A DNA stretch of 64,000 nucleotides from Microthrixaceae bacterium (GTDB lineage: Bacteria; Actinomycetota; Acidimicrobiia; Acidimicrobiales; Iamiaceae), in assembly GCA_016702505.1 (NCBI GenBank), contig JADJDU010000003.1, positions 1 to 64,000 on the forward strand. Direction: 5' to 3'. Position 1 is the stretch's first letter, and every line of letters begins with the position of its first letter. The position numbers and the translations under genes are program-made. Under the pieces are notes generated by a model. It was not told where the DNA came from. It saw only the letters and a list, made by a program, of their open reading frames with translations, and ran no database searches. Of this stretch, positions 52,761 through 62,779 are shown in pieces.

Positions 52761-54122
52761 TCAGGTCCCCGGGGTGAACTCGGCGGTCTTGCCTTCGAAG
52801 TCCAACACCTCACCCACGTTGTTGAAGTGGCCAGCAGCGGCGTCGTACTGAACCATCTGTAGGTACTCGGCCAAGAACGGATCGTCGGCGCTGGTCTGCA
52901 CCTTCACGCCGTCGATGAGCATGCCCGCACCCTCGATGCCGTCGATGGAGTGCATGGCTTCCATGAACGAAGTCCGGTCCAGGGTGTCGAGGCCTTGGAG
53001 CACCTCGACCATGATCGCCGCCTGGGTGTAGCCGTAGGCCACGATGCCGTTCTCCGGGTCGACGTCATCGGCGCCGAACTCATCGAGGGTGGCCAGGTAC
53101 TCCTTCATCTGGGGGCCGTCGGCGTAGGCCGGGTTCATGGGGTCGATGGTGTTGGTGGCGGCCAGCACCTTGTCTCCGTTAGCGCCAGCCAGGCCCATCA
53201 GGGTCTTGGAGATGCAGGTTCCGGAGATGAAGGTGATGGGCGACCAGCCCGCGCCCTTGGCCTTCTCGAGGGCGTTGGGGCAGGCCAGCAGGGTGCCGCC
53301 CATGAAGAAGGCGTCGGCCTTGGTGGCGGCCAGGCTGGTGACCTGTGAGCCGACGTCACCGGCGCCCGCCGGGTAGGTGGCGACCTCGACCACCTCGATG
53401 TCGGTGCCTTCGATGGCCATCTTGAAGGACTCCTCGTAGGCCTTCCCGAAGTCGTCGTCTTGCACCAGCATGGCCACGGTGGCATCGGGCTTCTCGGCTG
53501 CCAGGTAGTCAGCGAACGCCTTGGCTTCGAGCGAGTACGGCGCCAAGGTGGACCCGATCAGCCACGGGTAGTTGGTGTTGCCCCACGTCGGGGAGCCGGT
53601 GGCGGCGAACACGTTGGGCACGCAGTTCTCACCCATGGCTTCTCGGATGGCGATGTTGTTGGCGGTGCCGACCACGTTGAAGATGGCGAAGGCCTTGGAA
53701 CCGTCGGTGCCGGCCAGTTCGTTGATGTTCTGGACTGTCTTGGACGCGTTGTACTCGTCGTCTTTGTCCTCGACCTCGATCTTGTACTTCTTGCCAGCGA
53801 TCTCCACGCCGCCTTCGGAGTTGACCTTGGCGAAGTAGGCGTTGTAGCCGTTGGCGATCTGGGCGAAGGCGGCGGTGAGGCCCGACTGGGGGAACGATGA
53901 CGCCAGGGTGATGGTGTCGCCGTTGATGCCGGCGGTGCCGTTGTCGGGACAGTCGGCGGTGTCGATGAGGGTGTCGGCGGTTTCGCCGCCGGAGGTGTCG
54001 GTGGGCTTGTCCCCACCACCGCCCGAGCTGGCCTTGTCGTCGTCACGACCACCGCATCCGGCCGCAATCAGGCTGAAGGCCAGTAGCGCGAGCAGTGCTC
54101 GGGTGGTGGGGGTGCGTCTCAT
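52761..54122 (-). CDS. Branched-chain-amino-acid-type binding lipoprotein 1
   Basis: A 453-residue LivK-type substrate-binding lipoprotein. The signal ALLALLAFSLIAAGCGG ends in lipobox IAAGC. A Ser/Gly/Asp-rich linker follows, then the type-I periplasmic-binding fold (SGLTAAFAQIANGYNAYFAKV, NVVGTANNIAIREAMGENCVPN, FISGTCISKTLMGLAGAN, VAYGYTQAAIMVEVL). An AGGAG site precedes the ATG. It lies 40 bases after the livM-type permease and is the last gene of the operon. Ligand could be branched-chain amino acids, amides or urea-like compounds. Confidence 0.92.
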   Translation of the reverse strand: MRRTPTTRALLALLAFSLIAAGCGGRDDDKASSGGGGDKPTDTSGGETADTLIDTADCPDNGTAGINGDTITLASSFPQSGLTAAFAQIANGYNAYFAKVNSEGGVEIAGKKYKIEVEDKDDEYNASKTVQNINELAGTDGSKAFAIFNVVGTANNIAIREAMGENCVPNVFAATGSPTWGNTNYPWLIGSTLAPYSLEAKAFADYLAAEKPDATVAMLVQDDDFGKAYEESFKMAIEGTDIEVVEVATYPAGAGDVGSQVTSLAATKADAFFMGGTLLACPNALEKAKGAGWSPITFISGTCISKTLMGLAGANGDKVLAATNTIDPMNPAYADGPQMKEYLATLDEFGADDVDPENGIVAYGYTQAAIMVEVLQGLDTLDRTSFMEAMHSIDGIEGAGMLIDGVKVQTSADDPFLAEYLQMVQYDAAAGHFNNVGEVLDFEGKTAEFTPGT

Positions 54123-54162
54123 CGGGTTTGCTCCTGGGGTGGGGGGGACGGTTCAGGTGGGT

Positions 54163-55188
54163 TCAGTGTGACTTTGCCAGATCGACGCCGGGGTCGGCAG
54201 CCGGATCAGGCGCTTGGGGAGATCCCGACCGGCGGGCCAGCACCTTCGCCGAGACCCGGCGGTACAGGCCGACGATGCCGTCGGGCATGAGGAACACGGC
54301 CGCGATCAACGCCCCGCCGAGCAGGGCCGGCGCCATGGCTTCGGTGCCTTCGAACCGGCGACGGATGGTCACCAGCAGCGCAGCACCCAGGAAGGGCCCG
54401 GTAAGGGTGGCGGCACCACCGATGACCACGGCGATCAGGAACTCGATCGAGTATTGGAAGTAGATGAGCGGGTTGGAGCCGTCGGCCACCCGGTTGACCA
54501 ACACCGACAACGACCCAGCCACACCGGCGTACGCGGCAGAGATGGCAAAGCTGGCCACCTTGACCTGGGCCATGTTGATGCTTACGGTGGAGGCCGCCAC
54601 CTCCTGGTCTTGAACCGCGATCATGGCCCTCCCGGCTCGGCTGCGGACGAGGCTGGCGGCCAGCGCGAACAGCACGACCATGATTCCGAGGCACACGAAG
54701 TACTGGTACTGGTCGTCGGCCAACGCCGGTATCAGCGACGCGACCTGGCTGCGCTTGGGCTGGAGCAGCGGTACGCCGCCGGGCCCCTCCACGAACTTCT
54801 TGACCACCGACGGGAACAGAACAGCCAGACCGAGGGTGACCAGCGCCAGGTACAGGCCCTTGACTCGCAGGGCCGGGAACCCGACCAGCACACCTAGGGC
54901 CGCAGCGGCCAGCGCGGCCACCGGGATGGTCGCCTCGATGTACCAGCCGTGGTCGACCACCAGGATCGCCGAGGTGAACGCTCCCACCCCGAAGAAGGCG
55001 CCATGACCGATGGAGACCTGTCCGTTGTACCCGGTGAGCAGGTTGAGCCCCATGGCCGCGATGGCCAGGTAGAGGACCTGGGAGAAGACCTGGACTGTTT
55101 CGGCCTCGTTGTTGAACGGCAGGCCGATGGCCACCGCGGCCACCACCACGCCCACCGCCACCCGTAGCCACGGGATCCGGGCCGCCAT
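54163..55188 (-). CDS. livM: ABC branched-chain amino-acid permease LivM
   Basis: A 341-residue inner-membrane permease with about nine helices. It carries the LivM landmark NLLTGYNGQVSIGHGAFFGVGAF and ALRVKGLYLALVTLGLA. The cytoplasmic region VRSRAGRAMIAVQDQEVAASTVSINMAQVKVASFAISAAYAGVAG contains the EAA-like loop that contacts the ATPases (segments given separately in the protein). The ATG at 55188 overlaps the LivH stop by one base. Confidence 0.94.
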   Translation of the reverse strand: MAARIPWLRVAVGVVVAAVAIGLPFNNEAETVQVFSQVLYLAIAAMGLNLLTGYNGQVSIGHGAFFGVGAFTSAILVVDHGWYIEATIPVAALAAAALGVLVGFPALRVKGLYLALVTLGLAVLFPSVVKKFVEGPGGVPLLQPKRSQVASLIPALADDQYQYFVCLGIMVVLFALAASLVRSRAGRAMIAVQDQEVAASTVSINMAQVKVASFAISAAYAGVAGSLSVLVNRVADGSNPLIYFQYSIEFLIAVVIGGAATLTGPFLGAALLVTIRRRFEGTEAMAPALLGGALIAAVFLMPDGIVGLYRRVSAKVLARRSGSPQAPDPAADPGVDLAKSH

Positions 55189-56075
55189 CACACCCGCTCC
55201 ACGATGGTGCGTCCGAACAGGCCGTTGGGCTTGACCAGCAACACCACCAAGATGAGCCCCAGCGGGACCACCAGTTCAATTCCGGCCAGGCCGATGTCTG
55301 GCCCGTACTGGTAGGTGAGCGCTTCGGCCACGCCCACGATGAGACCGCCGACGACGGCTCCGATGGGGCTGTCGAAGCCGCCCAGCGCGGCACCGGCGAA
55401 TGAGTAGACGAGGATCTGTTGCATCAGAGACGTGTCGAACCCGCTGGATTGGCTGGCCACCAACGATCCAGCGATGGCGCCAAGGCCGGCGGCCAGGCCC
55501 CACCCGACCATCAACATGACGCCGGTGTTGATACCGACGAGACGGGCACTCTCAGGGTTGGAGGCCACGGCCCGCAGCGACAGGCCGAGCTTGGTGCGTT
55601 GCAGCAACACCCACAACAAGACGCATTCCAACGCCAGGACCAGGGCCAGCCCGATCGTCTCCTTGCGGATTCCCATCAGTTCGCCCTCCGGGAACGGCGA
55701 GGGCATCTGGAGGGCTTCCTGTCCGGGCTTGATGAAGATGAGCTGGGCCAGGGCGTTGATGGCCAGGAACATGCCCAGGGTGACGATCACCACGTTGAGC
55801 GGGCTGTGTGCCGACTCGACCGGTCTGATCAACAACCGTTCTATGGCGGCCCCGGCGATCACCGAGAACACGACCGACCCGATGATGGCGGGCACGATGC
55901 CCACCCCCTGGTCGGTCAACCACCAAGTGACGAAGGTGGAGAACAAGGCCATCTCGCCCTGGGCGAAGTTCAACAGGCCGGTGGTGCGGTAGATGATCAC
56001 CAGGGCCAGTCCGACCGAGGCGTACACCGCGCCTCGGCCGATGCCGTTGAGGACCTGATCGATGAACAGCTCCAT
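55188..56075 (-). CDS. livH: ABC branched-chain amino-acid permease LivH
   Basis: A 295-residue permease with about eight helices. Typical features are LNGIGRGAVYASVGLALVIIYRTTGLLNFAQGEMALFSTF at the N-terminus (read as NGIGRGAVYASVG and LLNFAQGEMA) and the EAA-like loop LRAVASNPESARLVGINTG. Partner of LivM in the membrane channel. Start and stop each overlap a neighbour by one base (TGATG), showing a coupled operon. Confidence 0.94.
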   Translation of the reverse strand: MELFIDQVLNGIGRGAVYASVGLALVIIYRTTGLLNFAQGEMALFSTFVTWWLTDQGVGIVPAIIGSVVFSVIAGAAIERLLIRPVESAHSPLNVVIVTLGMFLAINALAQLIFIKPGQEALQMPSPFPEGELMGIRKETIGLALVLALECVLLWVLLQRTKLGLSLRAVASNPESARLVGINTGVMLMVGWGLAAGLGAIAGSLVASQSSGFDTSLMQQILVYSFAGAALGGFDSPIGAVVGGLIVGVAEALTYQYGPDIGLAGIELVVPLGLILVVLLVKPNGLFGRTIVERV

Positions 56076-56781
56076 CAGAACCCCAGGTACGCCTTGCGGA
56101 CGGTTTCGTCGGCCATGAGCTGGCTGGCCGGACCCGAGGCCACGATGGACCCGGTCTCGAGCACGCAGCCCCTATCGGCGATGGCCAGCGCCAGGCTGGC
56201 GTTCTGTTCGACCACCAACATGGCCAGACCGTCCTGTTTGTTGATCTCACCGAGGCGTTCGAACACCTCTTTGGTGATGAGGGGAGCCAGACCCAGCGAA
56301 GGCTCGTCGAGCAGCAGGATCCGAGGCCGGGCCATCAGGGCCCGGGCGATGGCCAACATCTGTTGTTCGCCGCCCGACATCGACCCGGCCGCCTGGGTGC
56401 GGCGCTCGGCCAGGCGGGGGAACATCTCGAACCAGCGGTCCAGGTCGGCGTCTATGCCACCGTCTCGGCGGTTGATGGCGCCGAGACGCAGGTTCTCTTC
56501 CACCGAGAGATCGCCGAAGGTGCCACGTCCTTGGGGGACGTGGGAGATCCCGGCTCGGGCGATGACCTGTGCGGGCTTGTTGGTGATGGCCGAGGAATCG
56601 AAGAACACCTGGCCGCTCACGTTGTCGAGCATCCCCGAGATGGCTCGCAGGGTGGTGGTCTTGCCGGCGCCGTTGGCGCCGAGGATCACCACCACCTCGC
56701 CTTCGTCGACGGTGAGGTTCAAGTCTCGCAGGACATCGACCTGGCCGTAACCCCCGCCCAGGCCCCGCAGTTCGAGCAGGC

Positions 56782-56785
<4 letters not shown>
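56075..56785 (-). CDS. livF: ABC branched-chain amino-acid ATPase LivF
   Basis: A 236-residue ABC ATPase. Walker A GANGAGKTTTLRAI, the LivF-type block ISHVPQGRGTFGDLSVEENL, the signature SGGEQQMLAIARALM and Walker B ILLLDEPSLGLAP are all intact. It energises the LivHM permease together with LivG, whose stop it overlaps by 4 bases (ATGA). Confidence 0.96.
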
Positions 56786-57543
<758 letters not shown>

Positions 57544-57703
57544 CGCCTAGGTCCTCTACCGATCGGGCCGGCCCGCTCCCGAATCAGCGAGCCGTGATGG
57601 CGTCACCCTAGCCAAACCCAGTTTGCCGAGAGCCCATGTGTCCTCTCGTGCCACCTGATGATCCGTCAGATATCACCACATCGGGGCGCCGCGTGGGTCT
57701 GTT

Positions 57704-58942
57704 CTAGCGGGCGCCCATGAACATGACTCGGAGCTCGTCGTAGTGCTCGATGCAGCGGCCAGCGCCCATGACCACGCATTCCAGGGGCGCATCCACCAGG
57801 GTGACCGGGATGGCGGTCTCTTCGGCGATGCGCTTGGCCAAACCCTTGAGCATTCCGCCCCCTCCGACCAGGTGCATGCCCCTCAGGATCAAGTCGTGAG
57901 CCAGTTCGGGCGGGGCTTCTCCCAAGCACGAGATCACCGAGGCCACCATGGCCGACACCGGTTCGGCTATGGCCTCCCTAACCTCTTCGGGCGAAAGGAT
58001 CACGGTCTTGGGCAGGCCGCTCATCAGGTCTCGGCCGCGGACCTCGGCCTTCACCCCGTCTTGCACCGGCCACGCCGAGCCGATGGCCACCTTGATCTCC
58101 TCGGCGGTGCGCTCGCCCACGGCGATGCCGTACTCCCGGCGGATGAAGGTCTGGATTGCGGCGTCGATGTCGAAGGAACCAACGCGCACCGCCCGCAGTG
58201 CCACCACGCCACCGAGGCTTATGAGTGCCGTCTCCGATGTCCCACCACCGACGTCGATCACCATGTTGGCGATGGGTTCGTTCACCGGCAGGTAGGCGCC
58301 CAGCGCCGCAGCCATGGGCTGCTCGATCAGTTGGGCGTCGGCGGCTCCGGCTCGGCGGGCCGCCTCGATAACCGCTCGCCGTTCCACCTCGGTGATGGCC
58401 GACGGCACGCAGATGACCACACGGGGCCGGTTGAACCGAGACACCCCGGCCCGCTGCAACAGCAGGCGGATCATTCGTTGGGTCACCTCGAAATCGGTGA
58501 TGGCACCCTGGCGCAGCGGCCGCACGGCCACGATCGAGCCGGGCGTCCGGCCGATCATCTGCCATGCCTCCTGACCCATGGCCAGCACGTCTCCGGTCTG
58601 CTGGTTGAGAGCGATCACCGAAGGTTCGTTGAGGACGATGCCCTGGCCTTTGGCGTAGACCAAGGTGTTGGCCGTACCCAGGTCTATGGCGAGGTCGCGC
58701 GCCATCTCAGGACGCCGTTCCCGGTGGGCGGGGCGGACGAGGGGACCGGGGCGCCCGTCACTGCCTGGTTCTTCGCGGTGACGGAAGCTGGGGGCCGCCT
58801 CGGGTGACAACGCCCTCATCTCCCGCCGGAACGAGTCGAGCCCTGCTTCCATCGAGGTGGGTTGACGGTTCCGAACCCAACTGATCACGGCCACGACGGC
58901 AACGACCAGGGCAGGGATCAAGATGTAGACGAGGATCTTCAC
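57704..58942 (-). CDS. mreB: MreB-type actin with N-terminal membrane anchor
   Basis: A 412-residue open frame. Residues 80-412 are a full-length MreB/Mbl: MARDLAIDLGTANTLVYAKG, VVICVPSAITEVERRAV, IDVGGGTSETALISLGG near 231, GERTAEEIKVAIG and LVGGGGMLKGLA. The first 79 residues are not part of normal MreB: a transmembrane helix (ILVYILIPALVVAVVAVIS) then a basic region and GLDSFRREMRAL, a motif I associate with small separate actinobacterial proteins. Two readings are open: a genuine fused, membrane-tethered MreB, or a second start at the ATG at 58705. The GTG at 58942 overlaps the moaE stop (GTGA), which supports real translation of the N-terminal part. Confidence 0.88.
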   Translation of the reverse strand: MKILVYILIPALVVAVVAVISWVRNRQPTSMEAGLDSFRREMRALSPEAAPSFRHREEPGSDGRPGPLVRPAHRERRPEMARDLAIDLGTANTLVYAKGQGIVLNEPSVIALNQQTGDVLAMGQEAWQMIGRTPGSIVAVRPLRQGAITDFEVTQRMIRLLLQRAGVSRFNRPRVVICVPSAITEVERRAVIEAARRAGAADAQLIEQPMAAALGAYLPVNEPIANMVIDVGGGTSETALISLGGVVALRAVRVGSFDIDAAIQTFIRREYGIAVGERTAEEIKVAIGSAWPVQDGVKAEVRGRDLMSGLPKTVILSPEEVREAIAEPVSAMVASVISCLGEAPPELAHDLILRGMHLVGGGGMLKGLAKRIAEETAIPVTLVDAPLECVVMGAGRCIEHYDELRVMFMGAR

Positions 58943-59478
58943 GCCGTGGTCGACTCCATGGAACCTACGGTGACCGATTCCAGGTCAACCCGTTCGGGCG
59001 ATGCGATGGTGTGGCCGTGGTCGCATCGCACCCACTCGGCACCCCCAGGCCAATGCTCTCGCTTCCAGATGGGAGTGGTGGCCTTCAGTTCGTCGATGGC
59101 CCAGCGCGCTGCCGTGAAAGCCTCGTCCCGGTGAGGGCTCGACACCGCCACCACCACCGCCACATCGGTGACCGCCAACTCACCGGTGCGATGCCACAGC
59201 ACCACCCGGCCCAGGTCCGGCACCACTTGGCGAACCTGGTTCGCCACCCGTTCCAGCGCTGGAACCACATACTCCTCGTAGGCCTCGTACTCCAGCATCT
59301 CTATGCCGGTTCTGGTTCCGGCGTGGTCTCGGACGGTACCGGTGAAAGTGACCGCCGCACCGCACGATGGCAGCACCACCCATGCCCCGGCCGCACCGGC
59401 ATCGAGATCTGAAGGGCTACAGGCGATCCAGTCACGACCAGCAGGGGGCGACAGCCACGACGACGAGCCGACAGACAT
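58939..59478 (-). CDS. moaE: Molybdopterin synthase catalytic subunit MoaE
   Basis: A 179-residue MoaE-like protein that, with MoaD, adds sulfur to precursor Z in molybdenum-cofactor synthesis. Landmarks: GAAVTFTGTVRDHA, LEYEAYEEYVVPALERVA, VVLWHRTGELAVTDVAVVVAVSSPHRDEAF (in two blocks) and the catalytic-lysine region PIWKREHW. The N-terminal ~35 residues are an extension. The start was placed at the ATG at 59478, with 59487 as an alternative; the longer upstream frame is not coding-like. No moaD or other moa gene is nearby. Confidence 0.9.
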   Translation of the reverse strand: MSVGSSSWLSPPAGRDWIACSPSDLDAGAAGAWVVLPSCGAAVTFTGTVRDHAGTRTGIEMLEYEAYEEYVVPALERVANQVRQVVPDLGRVVLWHRTGELAVTDVAVVVAVSSPHRDEAFTAARWAIDELKATTPIWKREHWPGGAEWVRCDHGHTIASPERVDLESVTVGSMESTTA

Positions 59479-59555
59479 GGGACCCATCGTAGGTCGCCAC
59501 CCTCGAAGGCCCGCCCGCGGCAAACCCGGACTTGTCCGTCGATAACGTTTCAGCG

Positions 59556-60338
59556 ATGCCCGAGGAGCCTGACGATCAATGGGACCAGGCCCCGACGGGG
59601 GTGCCGGCCCCAGGCGACCGGATTTGGCGCCACCCCTCCGAGCTGGGGACGGCGGGCAGCGATTCGGCCAACGGCTTCGGGCTCGATCACAGCCTGGGCG
59701 GTGGCCACCCGATCGCGCCCAGGACATCAACCCGCGGTGCCCTGGTCGGAGCTGTACTGGCCGGGTTGTTGGTGTCGGTCGGGGTCATCTGGTTGGCCCA
59801 GCCCCTGCCCGATGGTCAACGCCGTTCACCACTGGGCGGCGTCACCGCTTCGATCGTGCCGCAAACCACCACGACCCCGGTTCCCGCCGCTCGTGCCGCC
59901 CAGCCGTTGGCGCGGCCCCTTGTTCATCCCGCTTCGCTGCTGACCACCACCGCGCCCACGTCAGCCACACCGTCCACGATGACGGCCCCGACGACCGCCG
60001 CGATCCCCACGGTTAGCGTGCCGTCGACGGACTCCAGCCCGGTCGGAGGCCACGACCCTGGCGGGAGACTCGGCGTCTCGATCGGCGACGCCGACCTCGA
60101 CGGCGACGGGGCCCCCGACGGGGCGCTCGTGATGGCCGTCGATCCGTCCGGGCCAGCGGCCAGCGCCGGCCTCGCCGTCGGCCAGACGATCACCGCCATC
60201 GGCCAGGCTCCCGTAACCAGCGCCGGCGATCTCACCACCGCCCTGAAAGCCACCCACTCTGGTGACGTGGTGGTGGTGAAGACCTCCACCCAATCGCATG
60301 GCACCGCATCCACCGAGGTGGTCATCACCCTCGGATAG
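59556..60338 (+). CDS. Membrane-anchored PDZ protein without protease domain
   Basis: A 260-residue protein. The N-terminus is cytosolic with the motif RIWRHPSELG, followed by one transmembrane helix (GALVGAVLAGLLVSVGVIWL), a long Thr/Pro/Ala-rich extracytoplasmic linker (TTTTPVPAARAAQ, TSATPSTMTAPTTAA) and a C-terminal PDZ domain (GRLGVSIGDADLDGDGAPDG, VDPSGPAASAGLAVGQTITAIGQAPV, GDLTTALKATHSGDVVVV). In HtrA-like actinobacterial proteins a trypsin domain sits between helix and PDZ. Here it is absent, so this is a stand-alone binding or scaffolding protein. The start is ATG at 59556, or TTG at 59532. Confidence 0.85.
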   Translation: MPEEPDDQWDQAPTGVPAPGDRIWRHPSELGTAGSDSANGFGLDHSLGGGHPIAPRTSTRGALVGAVLAGLLVSVGVIWLAQPLPDGQRRSPLGGVTASIVPQTTTTPVPAARAAQPLARPLVHPASLLTTTAPTSATPSTMTAPTTAAIPTVSVPSTDSSPVGGHDPGGRLGVSIGDADLDGDGAPDGALVMAVDPSGPAASAGLAVGQTITAIGQAPVTSAGDLTTALKATHSGDVVVVKTSTQSHGTASTEVVITLG

Positions 60339-60430
60339 CGCATCGGCCGAGCAAGTCGGCCAACCCAAGGAGATCAGAGGTTCGAACGACCATGCCCGCC
60401 GTGTCGTCCGGGCGAGTGGGGCTGGCCCGT

Positions 60431-61464
60431 TCAGGAAGAATGGCGACGGTTGCGGATCAGCGCCGCCACTCCGGCACCGGCGGCGGCCACGGTGGCCGCC
60501 ACCACCCCCAACGCCAGTTCCTGGCGACGCTGAGGGCTGATGGTCTCGATGGCCCGGGCCTGATGACCGGCCACATAGGCCTCTTCGTTGCTGTTGGATG
60601 CGGTCCACCCGGTGGCGGTGAGACGATCGTTGGCCACGACCCACGGGTGACGGGCGTAGGCCAACACCCCAGGAGCGGTGGGAGCCAAGCGCAGACGCCA
60701 ACGCCAGTCGGCCACCCCCAGCGCCACCGACTCGGGAAGCCGCACCTTGGGCACCGGGTCGAGCGCCCGGCGTTCGGTGGGTGTGAGCCATCCGTCGGGC
60801 GCAACGTTCACCGGGCCGTCCACCAAGGCGGCCCACACCGCCACCACCGCCGAGGCCAGGTCGTCTATGTGGAGGTACTGGATCGGGGTCTCCTCGTTGG
60901 CCGGCAATGCAGCCGACGCGTGCAGCGCCTTGGCCAGCCAACCACCAACCCCGTCTGCCACCACGGTGACGGGCCGCAACAGGGCCGCAATCGCCCCCGG
61001 ATGATCTGCCGACCATTCGCCCACCATCCGCTCGATCTCGGCCTTCTGGACGGCTAGCGCCAGATCGGGGTGAGGACGCAGCGGGGCTTCCTCGGTGAGG
61101 GGAACCGGGTTGTTGGCCCACGGCCCGTAGACGGTGGCACTCGACATCACCACGATGTGGTCGACCCCGGCCCGCCCGCGGCGTCCAGCACCCGCCGGGT
61201 GACCGCCACCTCGACGGCGGTGTCTATCTCGGGACCTTCGATGGCCGCACCGAACACCGAAGCCAGGTGCAACACCGAGTCGGCCCCGGCGAACACGTCG
61301 TCGAGATCGGCGGTCAGCAGGTCGATCTGGTGGTTCACGCCACCGGGGTTGCAAGACACCAGGTCGACACCGATCACCTCGAGGGCGTCGTCACGCGACG
61401 TCAACAGTCGCACCACCCGCGCCCCCAACCGTCCAGCCCCTCCGGTGACCACCACACGTGTCAT
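60431..61464 (-). pseudogene. NAD-dependent epimerase/dehydratase with frameshift
   Basis: The N-terminal part (61464 to about 61147) reads MTRVVVTGGAGRLGARVVRLL, a Rossmann GxxGxxG motif, up to RRVLDAAGG. The rest continues only in another frame, with AGVDHIVVMSSATVYGPWAN, the YxxxK-like region replaced by LALAVQKAEIE, PIQYLHIDDLASAVV and a C-terminal hydrophobic helix (LALGVVAATVAAAGAGVAALI). One extra base in the G/C run near 61165-61190 explains the break. It is either a recent pseudogene or a sequencing error. If intact it would be about 344 residues: an extended SDR sugar-epimerase-like protein with a C-terminal membrane anchor. Confidence 0.85.
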
Positions 61465-61542
61465 CTGGTGAGCATGCCCGGCCCGGACCCCGGCCCGCCA
61501 CCCGCGGGTGGCCTCCACGTCCAACCGTCCTACGCTGCACCT

Positions 61543-62733
61543 ATGGGTTCCGACGACCAAAACCCCTTCGAGGGCATGCCGTTCTTCGGCGACATGTTGC
61601 GAATGCTCGGCAACCAGGGTCCGGTCCAGTGGGACGGTGCCCGCCAGTTGGCCCTGTCCATCGCCACCGGCGGAGACAGCGAACCCAACATCGACCCGTT
61701 GGAACGCATCCGTTTCGAACAGCTCGCCCGGGTCGCAGACCTCCAAGTGGCAGCGGCCACAGGGTTGTCCACGTCGACCACCGGGCAGTCGATCACGGTC
61801 ACCCCGGTGACCCGCACCCAGTGGGTGATGTCCACCCTCGACGTGTACCGACCTCTGGTCGAAGCCATGGCCGCCGCCCTGCACCCACCGACGGAAACCG
61901 GCACCGACGCCAGCGAGGTCGAGCCCAGCGGCGCCGACCCCGCCGAAGCCTGGTTCGGTCAGATCATGGGACTGTTGAGCCCCATGCTGTTGGGCATGAC
62001 CGCGGGTTCTCTGGTCGGCCACCTGGCCACCCGGTCCTTCGGTTCGTTCGACCTGCCGGTTCCTCGCCCTCCCTCAGACGAGGTGGCGGTCATTCCCGCC
62101 AACATCGAACCTTTCGCTAACGACTGGTCCATGGACGGAGATGATCTGCGCCTGTGGATCTGCCTGCACCAGATCACCCACCACACCGTGCTCGGCCTAC
62201 CCCACGTCCACCAGGCCTTGACCGGTTTGCTCACCGATTACGCCGGGGCGTTCGAATCCGACCCTGACTCGTTGGGTTCACGGTTCGCCGACTTGGGAGT
62301 GGAGCCCGGCAGCGACCCCATGGCCCAGTTCCAAGAGCTGTTGGGTGACCCAGACGTGTTGTTGGGCGCGGTCCGTTCGCAACGCCAACAAGAGATCCAG
62401 CCCCGGCTCCAGACCCTGGTGGCCGCGGTGGCGGGCTATGTCGACCACGTCATGGATTCGGTCGGGAGCCGCCTCATCGGGTCCTACCCTCAGATCACCG
62501 AGGCCATGGCCCGTCGCCGGGTGGAGGCATCCTCCAGCGACCGATTCGTGACCCGGCTCCTCGGCCTCGACCTGACCCAGGACCACTTCGACCGGGGCCG
62601 AGCCTTTGTGGACGGTGTGGTGGAGCGGGCCGGCGCCGACGGGCTGGAACGGCTGTGGTCGTCGGCCGAGGTGCTGCCCACCCCCAACGAATTGGTTGCC
62701 CCCGGGTTGTGGCTGGCCCGCATCGACCTCTGA
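61543..62733 (+). CDS. Zincin-like hydrolase (DUF2342-type)
   Basis: A 396-residue protein of the actinobacterial 'zinc-dependent metalloprotease/coenzyme F420-associated' type (DUF2342-like), with no biochemical role firmly assigned. The candidate metal site is LHQITHHTVLGLPHV near residue 210, where the classical HExxH glutamate is replaced by glutamine or shifted. The N-terminal half has PFFGDMLRMLG and SPMLLGMTAGSLVGHLA (a hydrophobic helix). The late block QALFDRGRAFVDGV-like segment reads QDHFDRGRAFVDGVVERAG. The start is ATG at 61543. Family placement is from memory of these blocks. Confidence 0.75.
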   Translation: MGSDDQNPFEGMPFFGDMLRMLGNQGPVQWDGARQLALSIATGGDSEPNIDPLERIRFEQLARVADLQVAAATGLSTSTTGQSITVTPVTRTQWVMSTLDVYRPLVEAMAAALHPPTETGTDASEVEPSGADPAEAWFGQIMGLLSPMLLGMTAGSLVGHLATRSFGSFDLPVPRPPSDEVAVIPANIEPFANDWSMDGDDLRLWICLHQITHHTVLGLPHVHQALTGLLTDYAGAFESDPDSLGSRFADLGVEPGSDPMAQFQELLGDPDVLLGAVRSQRQQEIQPRLQTLVAAVAGYVDHVMDSVGSRLIGSYPQITEAMARRRVEASSSDRFVTRLLGLDLTQDHFDRGRAFVDGVVERAGADGLERLWSSAEVLPTPNELVAPGLWLARIDL

Positions 62734-62779
62734 CCGCCCGCCCAGGTTCAGAAACGCCGTGGCAACCACGGCATCCAGG

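Noticed and set aside
53460..55006. Long plus-strand frames opposite the liv genes
   Set aside because: Compositional shadows of well-supported minus-strand genes.
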